Shown: one piece after another, positions 26,105 through 35,943 of the stretch
Layout of the letters: every line of letters starts with the position of its first letter
Position numbering within the stretch: position 1 is the stretch's first letter
Source of the DNA: Myxococcales bacterium
Lineage (GTDB): Bacteria > Myxococcota_A > Bradymonadia > Bradymonadales > GCA-2716585
DNA: 64,000 nucleotides
Assembly: GCA_002716585.1 (NCBI GenBank)
Contig: PBBL01000058.1
Span: 1-64,000, forward strand
Reading direction: 5' to 3'
Program-made: the position numbers and the translations under genes
The notes under the pieces: generated by a model
What the model was told of the DNA's origin: nothing
What the model saw: only the letters and a program-made list of their open reading frames with translations
Database searches by the model: none

Positions 26105-28111
26105 ATGAACCTCTTTCAACTCGTGAGCCCGTTTCAGCCCACCGGAGATCAGCCCGCGGCCATCGATGAGCTGGTCAAGGGGCTCAACCAGGGGCTGCCC
26201 CACCAGACGTTGCTCGGGATCACCGGCAGCGGCAAGAGCTTCACCATCGCCAACGTGATCGAGCGCTCCCAGCGCCCGGCGCTGATCATCGCCCACAACA
26301 AGACGCTCGCGGCGCAGCTGTACGGCGAGTTCAAGGCGTTCTTCCCGCACAACGCGGTGGAGTACTTCGTCAGCTACTACGACTACTATCAGCCCGAGGC
26401 CTACATCCCGAGGACGGACACCTACATCGAGAAGGACTCGCAGATCAACGAGACCATCGACCGGATGAGGCTGTCGGCGACCCGCTCGCTGCTGGAGCGG
26501 CGCGACGTGATCATCGTCGCGTCGGTCTCCTGCATCTACGGGCTGGGGTCGAGCGAGGTCTACAGCGACATGCTCATCTTCCTGGAGCCGGGGCTGGAGA
26601 TCGAGCGCGATCAGGTGCTGCGCAAGCTGGTGGACATCCAGTACGAGCGCAACGACATCGACTTCCACCGCGGCACCTTCCGATGTCGGGGCGACGTCAT
26701 CGAGGTGTTCCCCTCCTACGAGGAGGATCGGGCGATCCGGGTGGAGTTCTTCGGCGACGAGGTGGAGGCGATCCACGAGATCGACCCGCTTCGGGGCAGG
26801 ACGCTGCGGCCGCTGGAGCGGGTCGCCATCTACCCGGCGACCCACTACACGATCCCGCCCGAGCGCAAGATGGAGGCGATCAAGGCGATCCAGGCCGAGC
26901 TCAAGGAGCGGGTCGCCGAGCTGCGCCACCTCGGCAAGATCCTGGAGGCGCAGCGCCTCGATCAGCGCACCCAGTTCGACATCGAGATGATCATCACCCA
27001 GGGCTTCTGCTCCGGGATCGAGAACTACTCGCGCCACATGTCGGGGCGAGCCCCCGGGGAGCCGCCCCCGTGCCTGCTCGACTACTTCCCCGACGACTGG
27101 CTCCTGGTCGTGGACGAGTCCCACCAGAGCCTGCCCCAGATCGGGGCGATGTACCGAGGCGACCAGAGCCGCAAGGCGTCGCTGGTCGAGCACGGGTTCC
27201 GGCTCCCGAGCGCGCTGGACAACCGCCCGCTGAAGTTCTCGGAGTTCGAGGCGCTGATCGGGCAGTCGATCTTCGTCAGCGCCACCCCGGGCGACTACGA
27301 GCTGGAGCGCAGCGAGGGGATCGTCACCGAGCAGATCATCCGCCCCACGGGGCTGCTCGACCCCGAGATCGAGGTCCGGCCCGCGCTCGACCAGGTCGAT
27401 GACGTCTACGCCGAGATCGTCAAGCGGGTCGAGCTGGGCGATCGGGTGCTGATCACGACCCTGACCAAGCGCATGTCGGAGGACCTCACCGAGTACCTGC
27501 GGGAGCTGGGGGTCAAGGTCAAGTACCTGCACAGCGACATCGACACGCTGGAGCGGACCCACATCCTCCAGGATCTGAGGCGCGGCGTGTTCGACGTCCT
27601 CGTCGGGATCAACCTGCTGCGAGAGGGGATCGACATCCCGGAGGTGTCGCTGGTCGCCATCCTGGACGCGGACAAGGAGGGGTTCCTCCGCTCGGAGCGG
27701 TCGCTGATTCAGACCGTCGGCCGCGCCGCTCGGAACGCCCGCGGCAAGGCGATCCTGTACGCCGACCGGATCACCGGCTCGATGCGCGCCTGCATCGATG
27801 AGACGCAGCGCCGCCGCGCCATCCAGGAGGCCTACAACATCAAGCACGGCATCACCCCGCGCACCATCGTCAAGGCGCTGCGCTCCATGCACCCCGGCGA
27901 GGAGGGGGAGAAGCACGAGGCGGAGGCGATCGCGCCGCTGCTTGAGGATGAGCTGCCCGACGATCCGACCGAGCTGCGCGCCCTCATGCAGGAGCTGACC
28001 AGCGACATGCTCACCGCGGCCAAGGAGCTGGAGTTCGAGCGCGCCGCGGAGCTGCGCGATCAGGTCAAGGCGCTTGAGCAGCACTTCCTGGAGATGGGCC
28101 TCGCGCCGTAG
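26105..28111 (+). CDS. uvrB: UvrABC system protein B
   Basis: A 668-residue excision-repair helicase-like ATPase, the usual length. Walker A is [10 protein letters not shown] near residue 40 (most have GVTGSGKT). The beta-hairpin that inserts between DNA strands is seen as [12 protein letters not shown]. Walker B-type [11 protein letters not shown], helicase motifs [56 protein letters not shown] and QTVGRAARN follow. The C-terminal UVR motif ([23 protein letters not shown]) contacts UvrC. AGGA lies upstream. No uvrA or uvrC in the window. Confidence 0.98.
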   Translation: MNLFQLVSPFQPTGDQPAAIDELVKGLNQGLPHQTLLGITGSGKSFTIANVIERSQRPALIIAHNKTLAAQLYGEFKAFFPHNAVEYFVSYYDYYQPEAYIPRTDTYIEKDSQINETIDRMRLSATRSLLERRDVIIVASVSCIYGLGSSEVYSDMLIFLEPGLEIERDQVLRKLVDIQYERNDIDFHRGTFRCRGDVIEVFPSYEEDRAIRVEFFGDEVEAIHEIDPLRGRTLRPLERVAIYPATHYTIPPERKMEAIKAIQAELKERVAELRHLGKILEAQRLDQRTQFDIEMIITQGFCSGIENYSRHMSGRAPGEPPPCLLDYFPDDWLLVVDESHQSLPQIGAMYRGDQSRKASLVEHGFRLPSALDNRPLKFSEFEALIGQSIFVSATPGDYELERSEGIVTEQIIRPTGLLDPEIEVRPALDQVDDVYAEIVKRVELGDRVLITTLTKRMSEDLTEYLRELGVKVKYLHSDIDTLERTHILQDLRRGVFDVLVGINLLREGIDIPEVSLVAILDADKEGFLRSERSLIQTVGRAARNARGKAILYADRITGSMRACIDETQRRRAIQEAYNIKHGITPRTIVKALRSMHPGEEGEKHEAEAIAPLLEDELPDDPTELRALMQELTSDMLTAAKELEFERAAELRDQVKALEQHFLEMGLAP

Positions 28112-28193
28112 CTCGACGCAGCGTGTTGCCTCCGGCCGCGTGTTTCGGTAGACATGAATCCGTGCTCGACGACCTACTCCCAGGACACGGATC

Positions 28194-28985
28194 ATGACCC
28201 ACACGCTCATCCGAACCACCTCGCCTGCGCTGTTGTTGCTGGCGCTGTTGACGCTCGGCGGCTGCCCGGGGCTGGGCGACGAGGAGCTGGAGGGCACCCT
28301 GAGTGAGGTGCCCGACAGCCCGACCTACGACGAGCACGTCGCGGCGATCACGGCGGCCTACTGCAACAAGTGCCACTCCGACCCACCCTCCAACGGCGCT
28401 CCAGGGAGCGTCCGGACGGACATCTGCGAGGGCGGCGCCCAGATGTGGTCCGAGCGCTTCGCGGCTCGGATAGGCGACCTGGGGCGCCCCATGCCACCCT
28501 CCAGCGAGGTGGACCGCCCCAGCGACATCGACATCCAGACGGTCCAGCGCTGGCACGAGCAGGGCGCCCGCTGCACCCCGCAGGACACCGCCATGAGCGA
28601 CGCGGGGATGGACACCGAGACCGCCGACACCGGGACGGGGATGCAGGACACCACCCCCGACTCGCAGCGCTTTCAAGATGAGGTGCTCCCGATCTTCACC
28701 GCGAACAGCTGCCTCCAGGAGGGTTGCCACGCCCCCGCGGGCGGGTTCGTCTCCGGCGGCCTGGAGCTGACCTCCGAGCAGGCCGCCATGGCGGGCGGCA
28801 GCAGCGGCGCGGTCGTGGTGCGGTGCGACCCGGACGACAGCCTCCTGATCCAGAAGCTGCGCCCCGAGACGCTCCCTGGTAGCAGCCTCATGCCCATCGG
28901 CGACGACCAGGTCTCCGACGCCGACCTGGACACCCTCAAGGCCTGGATCGCCGACGGCGCCGACATGCCTGGGACGTGCCAATAG
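28194..28985 (+). CDS. Cytochrome c-type lipoprotein (two heme-binding domains)
   Basis: A 263-residue lipoprotein (lipobox LGGC at about residue 24). Two domains of the planctomycete-type cytochrome family: the first, ITAAYCNKCHSDPPSNG, has a standard CxxCH; the second, FTANSCLQEGCHAPAGG, has a rarer CX4CH. Each is followed by the usual downstream helix with DxxxxxxWxxxGA or LKAWIADGADMP. A short hairpin (ATCCGTG at 28158, CACGGAT at 28186) lies right before the start and may cover the ribosome site. The diheme barrel gene starts 32 bases after the stop, so the pair is probably an operon for outer-membrane electron transfer. Confidence 0.8.
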   Translation: MTHTLIRTTSPALLLLALLTLGGCPGLGDEELEGTLSEVPDSPTYDEHVAAITAAYCNKCHSDPPSNGAPGSVRTDICEGGAQMWSERFAARIGDLGRPMPPSSEVDRPSDIDIQTVQRWHEQGARCTPQDTAMSDAGMDTETADTGTGMQDTTPDSQRFQDEVLPIFTANSCLQEGCHAPAGGFVSGGLELTSEQAAMAGGSSGAVVVRCDPDDSLLIQKLRPETLPGSSLMPIGDDQVSDADLDTLKAWIADGADMPGTCQ

Positions 28986-29017
28986 CCCCCACACCACCCG
29001 AGAGAGAGAGCTGGAGC

Positions 29018-30367
29018 ATGACCAATCACCTCACCGCCCCGCGCCTGACGCTGGCCCTCGCCCTGGTGACGCTGGCCTCAGGGCTCTCCCTGGAGGCCGC
29101 GGCGACGCCGATCTACGCGATACGCGCCGGAAACGCCTGCGACACCTGCCACATGGAGCCGTCCGGGTGGGCCAACCCCGACCTCAAGGATCGGCTGTGC
29201 AGCATGGACTGCAACGGGTGCCACGTGAACCCCTCCGGCGGCGGGATGCGGACCTCGCTCGGCCTCCATTACGGGCGGCAGGTGCTCCCCACCTGGGGTG
29301 AGCGCCCCAGCGAGCACTACGATCCCGAGAAATACCGCCCCGAGGGGCACCCGAAGAAGGGGCGCTACCGCATCACGGAGGGCTTCTCCGGTTGGTGGCC
29401 CGGCGACACCCCCTTCAAGACGATCGACGAGCGCTACGGCGACGTCGACCCGGATCCGTCGTTTCGGGTCGGCGGCGACTTCCGCTTCATGAACCTCTAC
29501 AACATCACCGACGACGAGGCCGCCTTCTTCCCCATGCAGGCCGACGTGTACCTGATGGGCAAGCCGCTCGACAAGGTCACCATGTACGCCAGCGCCGGGC
29601 TCCGAGGGTACAAGGAGCGACCCGACGATCTCGAGGCGATCGACTACTTCATCTCACGCGAGGCGTTCATCAAGGCGGGCCAGTTCGACTACAACTCCTA
29701 CGTCCGCGCCGGGCGCTTCAACCCGAGCTATGGCTGGCGCCTCCCCAACCACACCGCCTACACGCGCCGCGATCTGGGCTTTGGAGAGAACCGGCAGGTG
29801 TTTGGGATGGAGGCGGGCATCAACCCCAACTACCTGTACGCCAACGTCGCGGGCTTCGCGCAGGGTCTTGAGGGGTGGCCCGGGGACGACGAGCCGTTTG
29901 GCTACGGCTCCACCTTCAACGTCGGCTGGCGCGACCTCGGCTGGCAGGTCGGGGGGAGCCTCCACTACCTCAACCGCCTTGAAGACGGCAACGACAACGA
30001 CGACGTCACGACCGGTGTCAACTGGGGCTTCAACCTCTACCCGGCGGTCTACCTCGGGGAGGTGGACGCCCGGTTCACGCTCACCGACGGGGAGAACGTC
30101 ACCAGCCTCTTTGCCTACCACGAACTCAACTGGCTCGTCCTCCGAGGCTGGTCGCTCAAGGGCAGCTACGAGTGGCAGGACCAGAACATCGACATCCTCG
30201 ACGATCACAGCCACCGCGTCTCCCTCGGCGGCGACTGGCACCCCTACACCTACACCCACATCGAGGCGCTCTACCGACGCACCTGGGCGGGCGGGGCCTA
30301 CCCCATCACGGAGCTGACCGACGCCCAGGCCGACGAGGTGCTCGCGATCCTGCACGCCTGGTTCTGA
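29018..30367 (+). CDS. Diheme cytochrome fused to outer-membrane beta-barrel
   Basis: A 449-residue protein. The start at 29018 (after GGAG) gives a Sec signal peptide cut near AAATP. Residues about 30-80 have two CxxCH motifs (ACDTCHMEPSG and DCNGCHVNPSGGG). From residue about 130 the sequence is a beta-barrel: FRVGGDFRFMNLY, ADVYLMGKPLDKVTMYASAGLRGY, alternating hydrophobic strands, ending near ALYRRTWAGGAY. The fusion of hemes and barrel in one chain is a compact porin-cytochrome design, which could pass electrons through the outer membrane. Function is inferred. The last C-terminal residues (LHAWF) end in Phe, a common barrel signal. Confidence 0.75.
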   Translation: MTNHLTAPRLTLALALVTLASGLSLEAAATPIYAIRAGNACDTCHMEPSGWANPDLKDRLCSMDCNGCHVNPSGGGMRTSLGLHYGRQVLPTWGERPSEHYDPEKYRPEGHPKKGRYRITEGFSGWWPGDTPFKTIDERYGDVDPDPSFRVGGDFRFMNLYNITDDEAAFFPMQADVYLMGKPLDKVTMYASAGLRGYKERPDDLEAIDYFISREAFIKAGQFDYNSYVRAGRFNPSYGWRLPNHTAYTRRDLGFGENRQVFGMEAGINPNYLYANVAGFAQGLEGWPGDDEPFGYGSTFNVGWRDLGWQVGGSLHYLNRLEDGNDNDDVTTGVNWGFNLYPAVYLGEVDARFTLTDGENVTSLFAYHELNWLVLRGWSLKGSYEWQDQNIDILDDHSHRVSLGGDWHPYTYTHIEALYRRTWAGGAYPITELTDAQADEVLAILHAWF

Positions 30368-30370
30368 CCC

Positions 30371-30802
30371 TCACACCGCCCGACGCGGCAACGCCCCCGT
30401 CTCCACCACCGTTGGCTCCTGGCGCGCGGTCGCCCGCCTCGCCAGATCCTCCACCGAGCGCGAGAACTCCCGCCACCGCAAACACGCGTCCTCCAGGTGC
30501 GCCCGCAGCTGCCAGGTCGGGACGCCCGTCACCGCCGAGAGCGTCCAGAGGTTCATCGCCCCCGTCAGCTCAGCCCTCGCCAGGAGCCGACGACGCCACG
30601 CGTCGGGCATCACCTCCAGCCACTCCGAGGAGATCTCCTCGGGATCCGGCACGCCGCCGTCTTCAACACCCTGAGCCGGTGACAGACACTCCAGCTCGTC
30701 TGGCTCGCCCACCGGCATGTCCCCCTCGCGGGAGGTCGTGCCCATGAAAAAAGGCAGCTGCAGTTGCTTGGGAGCGCGATGTGGGGCGTCGTGACGTGTC
30801 AT
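30371..30802 (-). CDS. Hypothetical protein, 143 aa
   Basis: I do not recognise this protein. It has no signal peptide or membrane segment. The N-terminal part is Pro/Glu-rich; residues 60-125 are helical with conserved-looking Trp residues (EWLEVMPDAWRRRLLARAELTGAMNLWTLSAVTGVPTWQLRAHLEDACLRW cut into short helices). The TLSAVTGVPTWQLRAHL part looks like a helix-turn-helix, so it might bind DNA. The start has AGG; a good promoter lies upstream at 30866-30894. Confidence 0.6.
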   Translation of the reverse strand: MTRHDAPHRAPKQLQLPFFMGTTSREGDMPVGEPDELECLSPAQGVEDGGVPDPEEISSEWLEVMPDAWRRRLLARAELTGAMNLWTLSAVTGVPTWQLRAHLEDACLRWREFSRSVEDLARRATARQEPTVVETGALPRRAV

Positions 30803-30865
30803 GATCCTGACCTCGCGTTGAGCGTCATGTTGGGGGCTGAACGTGATGAGCCGCCAACACCCAAC

Positions 30866-30894
30866 AATATACTACACACACATTCAGACATCAA
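30866..30894 (-). promoter_or_regulatory. Sigma-70-like promoter for the 143-aa gene
   Basis: On the minus strand TTGATG is followed after 17 bases by TATATT, a near-ideal pair, about 60 bases before the start at 30802. The same minus-10 hexamer is used upstream of rpmE. A weaker pair on the plus strand (TTGATC at 30975, TAAACC at 30998) could serve the next gene. Confidence 0.55.
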
Positions 30895-31092
30895 GCATGT
30901 CCACTGAACAAATGGATCCGCGCATCAAAAAAGATCGGGTTGGAGTCCGAGGCATCACCGCGCGCTGTTCAACGTTGATCGTCGGGGCGCAGTGCCGTAA
31001 ACCCAGAAAGTCGCCCTCTCCAGCGCGGTGTGGAATCATAGGACGCGTTGGAGTGACCGAACCCGGGTCAAGAACACGCGAGAGAGGACGCC

Positions 31093-33021
31093 TTGAACAC
31101 AACACAGGTCACCGACGATCTGATCTGGTTCCCCGACCTGGAGCTGACGTTGGACTTCCGTGGGACGTGGAGCTACGAGATGCTCTACCCGCCCGCCTAC
31201 CCGATCCTGGGCGCCTGGTGCGAGGACGCCCCGATCGCGTTGGAGGTCTACCCGATGGATCCCGATCACTTCCCCACGGCTGAGGCGGTGGCGCGGGATC
31301 TGATCTACTGTCGGCTGCAGCGGGTGTCCATCGAGGACATCCTGGGGGAGGTGGACGCCGTCGATCTGACCGCGGTGGGGATCGAGCGGGAGGTGCGGGC
31401 CCAGATTACGGGCCGGGTCGTGTTCGACAACGACACCTATTACGTCCTGGCGTTCAGCGGCAACCCCAACACCATCGAGCGCGAGCGGTGGCGCGTCGAG
31501 GCGATGCTCAGCTCCGCGACGTTCGGCAAGAACAAGGCTTACGGGCGAGGCGTCCGAGGTCTCCTCAACCTGGTCGGCTCGCAGCTGGCCGAGAGCGACG
31601 TCCCGGTCGGGCAGTCGCGCTCGCAGGTGTCGCCCTGGCTGCGGACCCACGTCCACCGCAAGCGAGGCGACCGGAGCGCGCCCTCCACCCCGAAGCCGCC
31701 GCCGCCACCTTCGGGGCCACGCACGAGCCCCCAGCGGCCGCGGCTGCCCAAGCGAGGTGGGGGCTGGCTTGAGGATGAGTTCGCGGCGCTGGAGCGCGGC
31801 GAGCGGCCCGAGCCGGTGCAGGACAACACGGCGTCGGACACCATCGAGATCTCGGAGGAGGAGTTCGAGCGCTTCGAGGCCTCGCTCAAGGATCGGCCGC
31901 CGCCGCCGCCCGAGGAGCCTCCCGCCCGTCCGCCCTGGCCCGCCCCCTGGGAGCCGCTGCCCAACGTCGCCCACGAGCGCGCGGAGCCCACCACCCTCAA
32001 GCCCCCGCCGCGCTTCGCGGCGCGGAGCCGCTCGCGCCGCGAGTGGGAGCTGATCAGCTTCACCGAGCAGATCCCGGCGCGGGTCGCGTTCTACGGAGAG
32101 AAGATCTACGGGGTCGGCGAGTCGGTGGAGTATCACTCGGAGCAGCCGTTCAGCGTGGCGGGGCTGGAGCGGATCCCGCTGCTGCTGGAGGCGTCGCTGC
32201 GCCACCTTCAAGGGGAGCTGCCCACCGACGAGCTGTTGACCGTCGGCGAGCCGCGCCGCGCCATCAGCCGCCTCGGGCGAGAGATCCCGAACGGTCACGC
32301 CATCGCGCTGGGGGCGGCGGTCACGGCCATGATCCAGGAGGACGACGCCACCGCCTTCGATCTCATTGGTTGGCGGCTGGGTTGGCGCTCGATTCAACAG
32401 CACCTGCCCTCGTTCGGGCTGACCCGGCACTCGCTTATTTCACCGATGCGGGCTCAAGCGCTCGCCTTGACCGACTGCGACGGGCCGCTTCAAGGGCTCG
32501 ACCTCTCCGACCGCCTGGAGCTGTGGCGCGAGCTGGACGAAGACGGGCGCCGCCAGATCATCGGGCAGGTGCACAACGCCAACCTGGACACCTCGCTGGA
32601 CGACCTGACCCAGACCTACCTCGACGCGATCCAGGATCCGACGCAGGACTGGACGACGACCTCGCGATGGTCGCTGGCGCTCGGTCCACGCGGGACGGCC
32701 GGTGAGTACGGCCAGCTGATGGCGCGACTGTCGCGCGGCGAGGTGTTGAGCCCGGCCCACTCGGGCTGGGTGCTGGAGCGCCTGAAGCCTTGCGCGGGGG
32801 ACCACCTGTCGGGGCTGACCCCGGGCGTGTCGATGTTCGCGGGCAAGCTCGGTCAGCTCCCCGGCTCGCTCAACGCCACCGGCATCCTCGGGCAGATCGA
32901 CGGCGGCGAGGTCGCCGTCTGCATGCTGCTGCGCGACATCCAGACCCGGGACCACACCGCGCTCGTGGAGCAAACCCGCACGTTGGCGAGTTACATCTAC
33001 CAGTACGTGCTTGATATCTGA
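31093..33021 (+). CDS. Class A beta-lactamase-fold pseudoenzyme with novel N-terminal domain
   Basis: A 642-residue protein without signal peptide. It starts at TTG with GAGAGGACGCC upstream. Residues 1-160 form an unassigned domain (FPDLELTLDFRGTWSYEML). A Pro/Arg-rich linker (about 180-330) follows. Residues 340-642 match the class A beta-lactamase/transpeptidase fold: PFSVAGLERIPLLLEASLR sits where FPAASxxKxPLLL belongs, so the catalytic Ser is Gly and the Lys is Arg. QEDDATAFDLIGWRLG replaces the SDN segment, and MFAGKLGQLPGSLNATG replaces KTG. The hydrolase is thus almost surely inactive and also cytoplasmic. It may be a signalling or scaffold domain. It ends with its TGA overlapping the next in-frame ATG. 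Confidence 0.75.
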   Translation: MNTTQVTDDLIWFPDLELTLDFRGTWSYEMLYPPAYPILGAWCEDAPIALEVYPMDPDHFPTAEAVARDLIYCRLQRVSIEDILGEVDAVDLTAVGIEREVRAQITGRVVFDNDTYYVLAFSGNPNTIERERWRVEAMLSSATFGKNKAYGRGVRGLLNLVGSQLAESDVPVGQSRSQVSPWLRTHVHRKRGDRSAPSTPKPPPPPSGPRTSPQRPRLPKRGGGWLEDEFAALERGERPEPVQDNTASDTIEISEEEFERFEASLKDRPPPPPEEPPARPPWPAPWEPLPNVAHERAEPTTLKPPPRFAARSRSRREWELISFTEQIPARVAFYGEKIYGVGESVEYHSEQPFSVAGLERIPLLLEASLRHLQGELPTDELLTVGEPRRAISRLGREIPNGHAIALGAAVTAMIQEDDATAFDLIGWRLGWRSIQQHLPSFGLTRHSLISPMRAQALALTDCDGPLQGLDLSDRLELWRELDEDGRRQIIGQVHNANLDTSLDDLTQTYLDAIQDPTQDWTTTSRWSLALGPRGTAGEYGQLMARLSRGEVLSPAHSGWVLERLKPCAGDHLSGLTPGVSMFAGKLGQLPGSLNATGILGQIDGGEVAVCMLLRDIQTRDHTALVEQTRTLASYIYQYVLDI

Positions 33022-33038
33022 TGCCCGGCGAGGACGCC

Positions 33039-33746
33039 ATGATGACACGAGAGCACCATGAGAGGCCCCGCGACGGGCTCCGGTTGAGCGCGCCCGGTGA
33101 GTCGTCGGGCCATCGCGCTTGCGACTCGTGGGTGGGGCGAGCGGCGGCCTGTGTTGTGCTGACCTCGCTCCTGCTCGGGTGCAGCGACGACAACACGAGC
33201 GACAGCGCGGACGCCGGAGACGCGACCGAAGCGGACACCGCGCAGGCCCCCGACGCGGAGGCAGACACCGCGGCGCCCGAGCCGACCGGGCCGGTCATCA
33301 CGAGCGATCGCTGGGAGGTCGTGACGGACGACTCGGAGGATCCCTTCTCGGAGCTGCGGCCAGACGGAGCCGAGTGCGACCCTGAAGGGTATCAGGTGGA
33401 GATGTTGGCCGAGGAGGAGGTCTTCAGCATCGACACGTGGAGCTGCAACTACGTCACGCTGCGCCAGACCACGCTGCGCGACCTGCGCGCGGGGGACGTC
33501 GTGGAGGGGCGCATCTGGCACTTCGACCTGACCGCGCCGTCGCCCGGCGGCGACGCCTACGTGGCCTACCACCTCGGAGGCGAGGTGCTGTGGGAGGAGA
33601 GCGTCCGGATCCCGTCCTCAAGCGGGCTGGTCCTGCCCACCTGGACCATGGCGGCCGACGCGCCCGCGGGGACGCCGCTCTACTTCCACCTCAACAACCA
33701 CGGCAGCAACTCATGGTCGGTGATCGACCTGGTCGTCGCGCCTTGA
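33039..33746 (+). CDS. Hypothetical lipoprotein, 235 aa
   Basis: The ATG at 33039 has GAGG upstream; an ATG at 33021 overlaps the previous stop and would add six residues. The signal peptide is preceded by an unusually long basic N-terminus and ends in LLLGC. An Asp/Thr/Ala-rich spacer follows (about residues 50-85), then one beta-rich domain to the end (EVFSIDTWSCNYVTLRQTTLRDLRAGD, YFHLNNHGSNSWSVIDL). The GDVVEGRIWHFDL phrase looks like a carbohydrate-binding jelly roll, but I cannot assign it. Confidence 0.65.
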   Translation: MMTREHHERPRDGLRLSAPGESSGHRACDSWVGRAAACVVLTSLLLGCSDDNTSDSADAGDATEADTAQAPDAEADTAAPEPTGPVITSDRWEVVTDDSEDPFSELRPDGAECDPEGYQVEMLAEEEVFSIDTWSCNYVTLRQTTLRDLRAGDVVEGRIWHFDLTAPSPGGDAYVAYHLGGEVLWEESVRIPSSSGLVLPTWTMAADAPAGTPLYFHLNNHGSNSWSVIDLVVAP

Positions 33747-33771
33747 GGCCCACCTCAACGTGAGCGGGCGC

Positions 33772-34251
33772 TCACTTGAGGTTTTCGAGCATCGGGCCGA
33801 GCGCCGGGAGGGTGAGCGCGCCAGCGAACACGAGCACCAGGAGCACCACCCCGAGCAGCAGGACGCCGATCCCAGCCACCCCAAGCCCCATGCCGACCTT
33901 GGCGTAGGTCTTGTGCTCGCTGTCCAGCGCCTGATCCCTGAGGGCGATGTAACCCGTGACGATGGCCGCGATCGCCAGCGTGGGCTGGATCAGCCAGGCG
34001 ATGTAGTTGATGAAGGGGACGCAGCAACAGAACATGGACACGAAGCTGCCGATCCCCGATCCGATGGAGACGATCGCCATGGTGTCGGCGTCGCTCGACC
34101 CGCCGCCGGAGTGCTGCGGGACGTGGGGGTTGGGCGGCGGGGCGGGCGCCCCCTGCCCGTCCCACGGGTTGGGGGGAGGGCCGCCGCCGTTGTTCTGACC
34201 GCCGCCGCCGTTGTTGTTGCTGCCGCCGTAGCTGAAACCGCCGTTGCTCAT
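33772..34251 (-). CDS. Small Gly/Asn/Pro-rich membrane protein
   Basis: A 159-residue protein; the start at 34251 has AGGAG. The first 60 residues are Gly, Asn, Pro and Gln-rich (SNGGFSYGGSNNNGGGG). Three hydrophobic segments follow: MAIVSIGSGIGSFVSMFCCC, YIAWLIQPTLAIAAIVTGYIAL and VGMGLGVAGIGVLLLGVVLLVLV. This is the layout of DUF4190-like membrane proteins. Function unknown. Confidence 0.75.
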   Translation of the reverse strand: MSNGGFSYGGSNNNGGGGQNNGGGPPPNPWDGQGAPAPPPNPHVPQHSGGGSSDADTMAIVSIGSGIGSFVSMFCCCVPFINYIAWLIQPTLAIAAIVTGYIALRDQALDSEHKTYAKVGMGLGVAGIGVLLLGVVLLVLVFAGALTLPALGPMLENLK

Positions 34252-34456
34252 CTCGTGATCTCCTGTGACGTGATGCGGGGTGGACAACGCAGTGCACGCC
34301 GCCGATGTTCCCAAGCGGCCCGATCTCCACAGGATCGTCTGCGCTCGATGTGGAGGCATTGTAGCGCCCCGCCCGCGTTGTCGCCACCGTGCGTTGAAGC
34401 CGGTGGGGTTCCCATGTACCCTCCGGGTGGCGCGACACCACCCCCCCGGAGGAGCC

Positions 34457-35920
34457 ATGAGACGCACCGCCCTCGTCGTTGGGTTGATCCTGGCCTGGAC
34501 CAGCCAGGCCGCCGCGGACGAAGTCCACTACGAAAACTTTCGCTACGGCCAGCGCGCGATGGGAGCGGGCGGGGCGATGGTCGCCTTCCCCGGCGAGCCC
34601 GAGGCGTCCTGGTACAACCCGGCGGCGCTCGCGCTCATGGAGGGGACCCTGATGAGCGGGGCGCTTCAGTTCTTCGGGACCGAGCGCCACACCCTCCGCG
34701 GGGGGCTGCGCGCCGACACGGTCGCGACCACCGACCTGGAGTCGTCGGACGTGCTGCTGCTGCCCTCAAGCTCCGTCATCGCCAAGGCGTTCGGCGACGA
34801 CCAACAACACGTCGTCGCCTTCTCGACCTTCCTCGCCTCGGAGCGGGACGAGACCTTCAGCGACACCATCACGACGCTCTTGCGGGACGGGGACGACTGG
34901 CTTGAGCAGCGCCTCGTCTACACGCAGCAGCACACCGACCGGATCGTCTACCTCGGCCCCAGCTGGGGGTGGCGCCCCAACAACCGCCTCGCGCTCGGGG
35001 TGTCGGTCTTCTACGCGCGCCGCGAGCAGCGCGAGCTGGCCTTCAGCAGCTTCACGGAGCAGCGCTCTCGCCGGAGCACGGGCGAGCTGATCCGAACCAC
35101 CTTCGACGACACCTCCTCCGCCACCGAGATCGACGACGGCGCCCTCCTGGCGCGCCTCGGCATGCTGACGCACCTGACCGAGCGCCTCACGCTGGGCGCC
35201 ACCGTGACGACGCAGTCGGTGCCGCTGCACGGCGAGGGGCGGTTCGACTACATCTTCACCGACTCCGGCGACCCGGCGGACACGTCGGGGCTCAACCCGA
35301 ACAACCCCGAGCCCTTCCGAGAGGTGATCACGGAGTCCGGCCTCGCGGCGCGGACCACCTACCCCTGGAATTTCGCGCTCGGGCTCGCGTACGAGGTCCC
35401 ATCGCGGTGGACAGTGGCGACTCAGGTGTCGCTCTACCTCCCATCGACCTACGATCGCCTCGATCTGAGCCCTCGGGCCGAGCAGGTGATCGCGAGCAAC
35501 CTCGTCAACCGGATCGAGCGGCAGACCGTCGTCAACGGGGCGCTGGGCGCCGAGTGGTTCATCACCCCGACCCTGCCGCTGCGGGTGGGGGTCTTCACCA
35601 ACCGCTCCGCCGCGCCCGACATCCCGGCGTGGCCGACGGAGCTGATGCTCCCCCAGGTCCACCTCTACGGGGCGACGACCAGCCTGGGGTTCATCGGGGA
35701 GGATCGCTCGATCAACGTGGGCGCCGAGGTGCAGTGGGGCAGCGGCTACGACGTGGCGCTGAGGGACGTGCGTCAGATCTGGGAGCCGAGCTTCATTCGG
35801 GTGGAGCGCGAGCAGTTTCGGGCGGTCCTGTTCCTGGCAGGGGCGTTCGACTTCGCCGGGAAGCTCGCCGGGGACCTCGTGGAAGACGACGAGCCCGCGT
35901 CTGACACGCCCTCCCCTTGA
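34457..35920 (+). CDS. FadL/OMPP1-like outer-membrane transport protein
   Basis: A 487-residue protein with a Sec signal peptide cut near AAADE. The opening RYGQRAMGAGGAMVAFPGEPEASWYNPAAL is the FadL N-terminal hatch signature (GxGGA...D/E...NPA). Later strands (LALGVSVFYARRE, FALGLAYEVPSRWTVATQVS, PLRVGVFTNRS) are barrel-like. The family moves hydrophobic compounds across the outer membrane. GGAGGAGCC precedes the ATG. Its C-terminus is acidic rather than ending in Phe, so a small soluble tail may exist. Confidence 0.82.
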   Translation: MRRTALVVGLILAWTSQAAADEVHYENFRYGQRAMGAGGAMVAFPGEPEASWYNPAALALMEGTLMSGALQFFGTERHTLRGGLRADTVATTDLESSDVLLLPSSSVIAKAFGDDQQHVVAFSTFLASERDETFSDTITTLLRDGDDWLEQRLVYTQQHTDRIVYLGPSWGWRPNNRLALGVSVFYARREQRELAFSSFTEQRSRRSTGELIRTTFDDTSSATEIDDGALLARLGMLTHLTERLTLGATVTTQSVPLHGEGRFDYIFTDSGDPADTSGLNPNNPEPFREVITESGLAARTTYPWNFALGLAYEVPSRWTVATQVSLYLPSTYDRLDLSPRAEQVIASNLVNRIERQTVVNGALGAEWFITPTLPLRVGVFTNRSAAPDIPAWPTELMLPQVHLYGATTSLGFIGEDRSINVGAEVQWGSGYDVALRDVRQIWEPSFIRVEREQFRAVLFLAGAFDFAGKLAGDLVEDDEPASDTPSP

Positions 35921-35943
35921 GGGACGCTCACGCCCACCTGATG

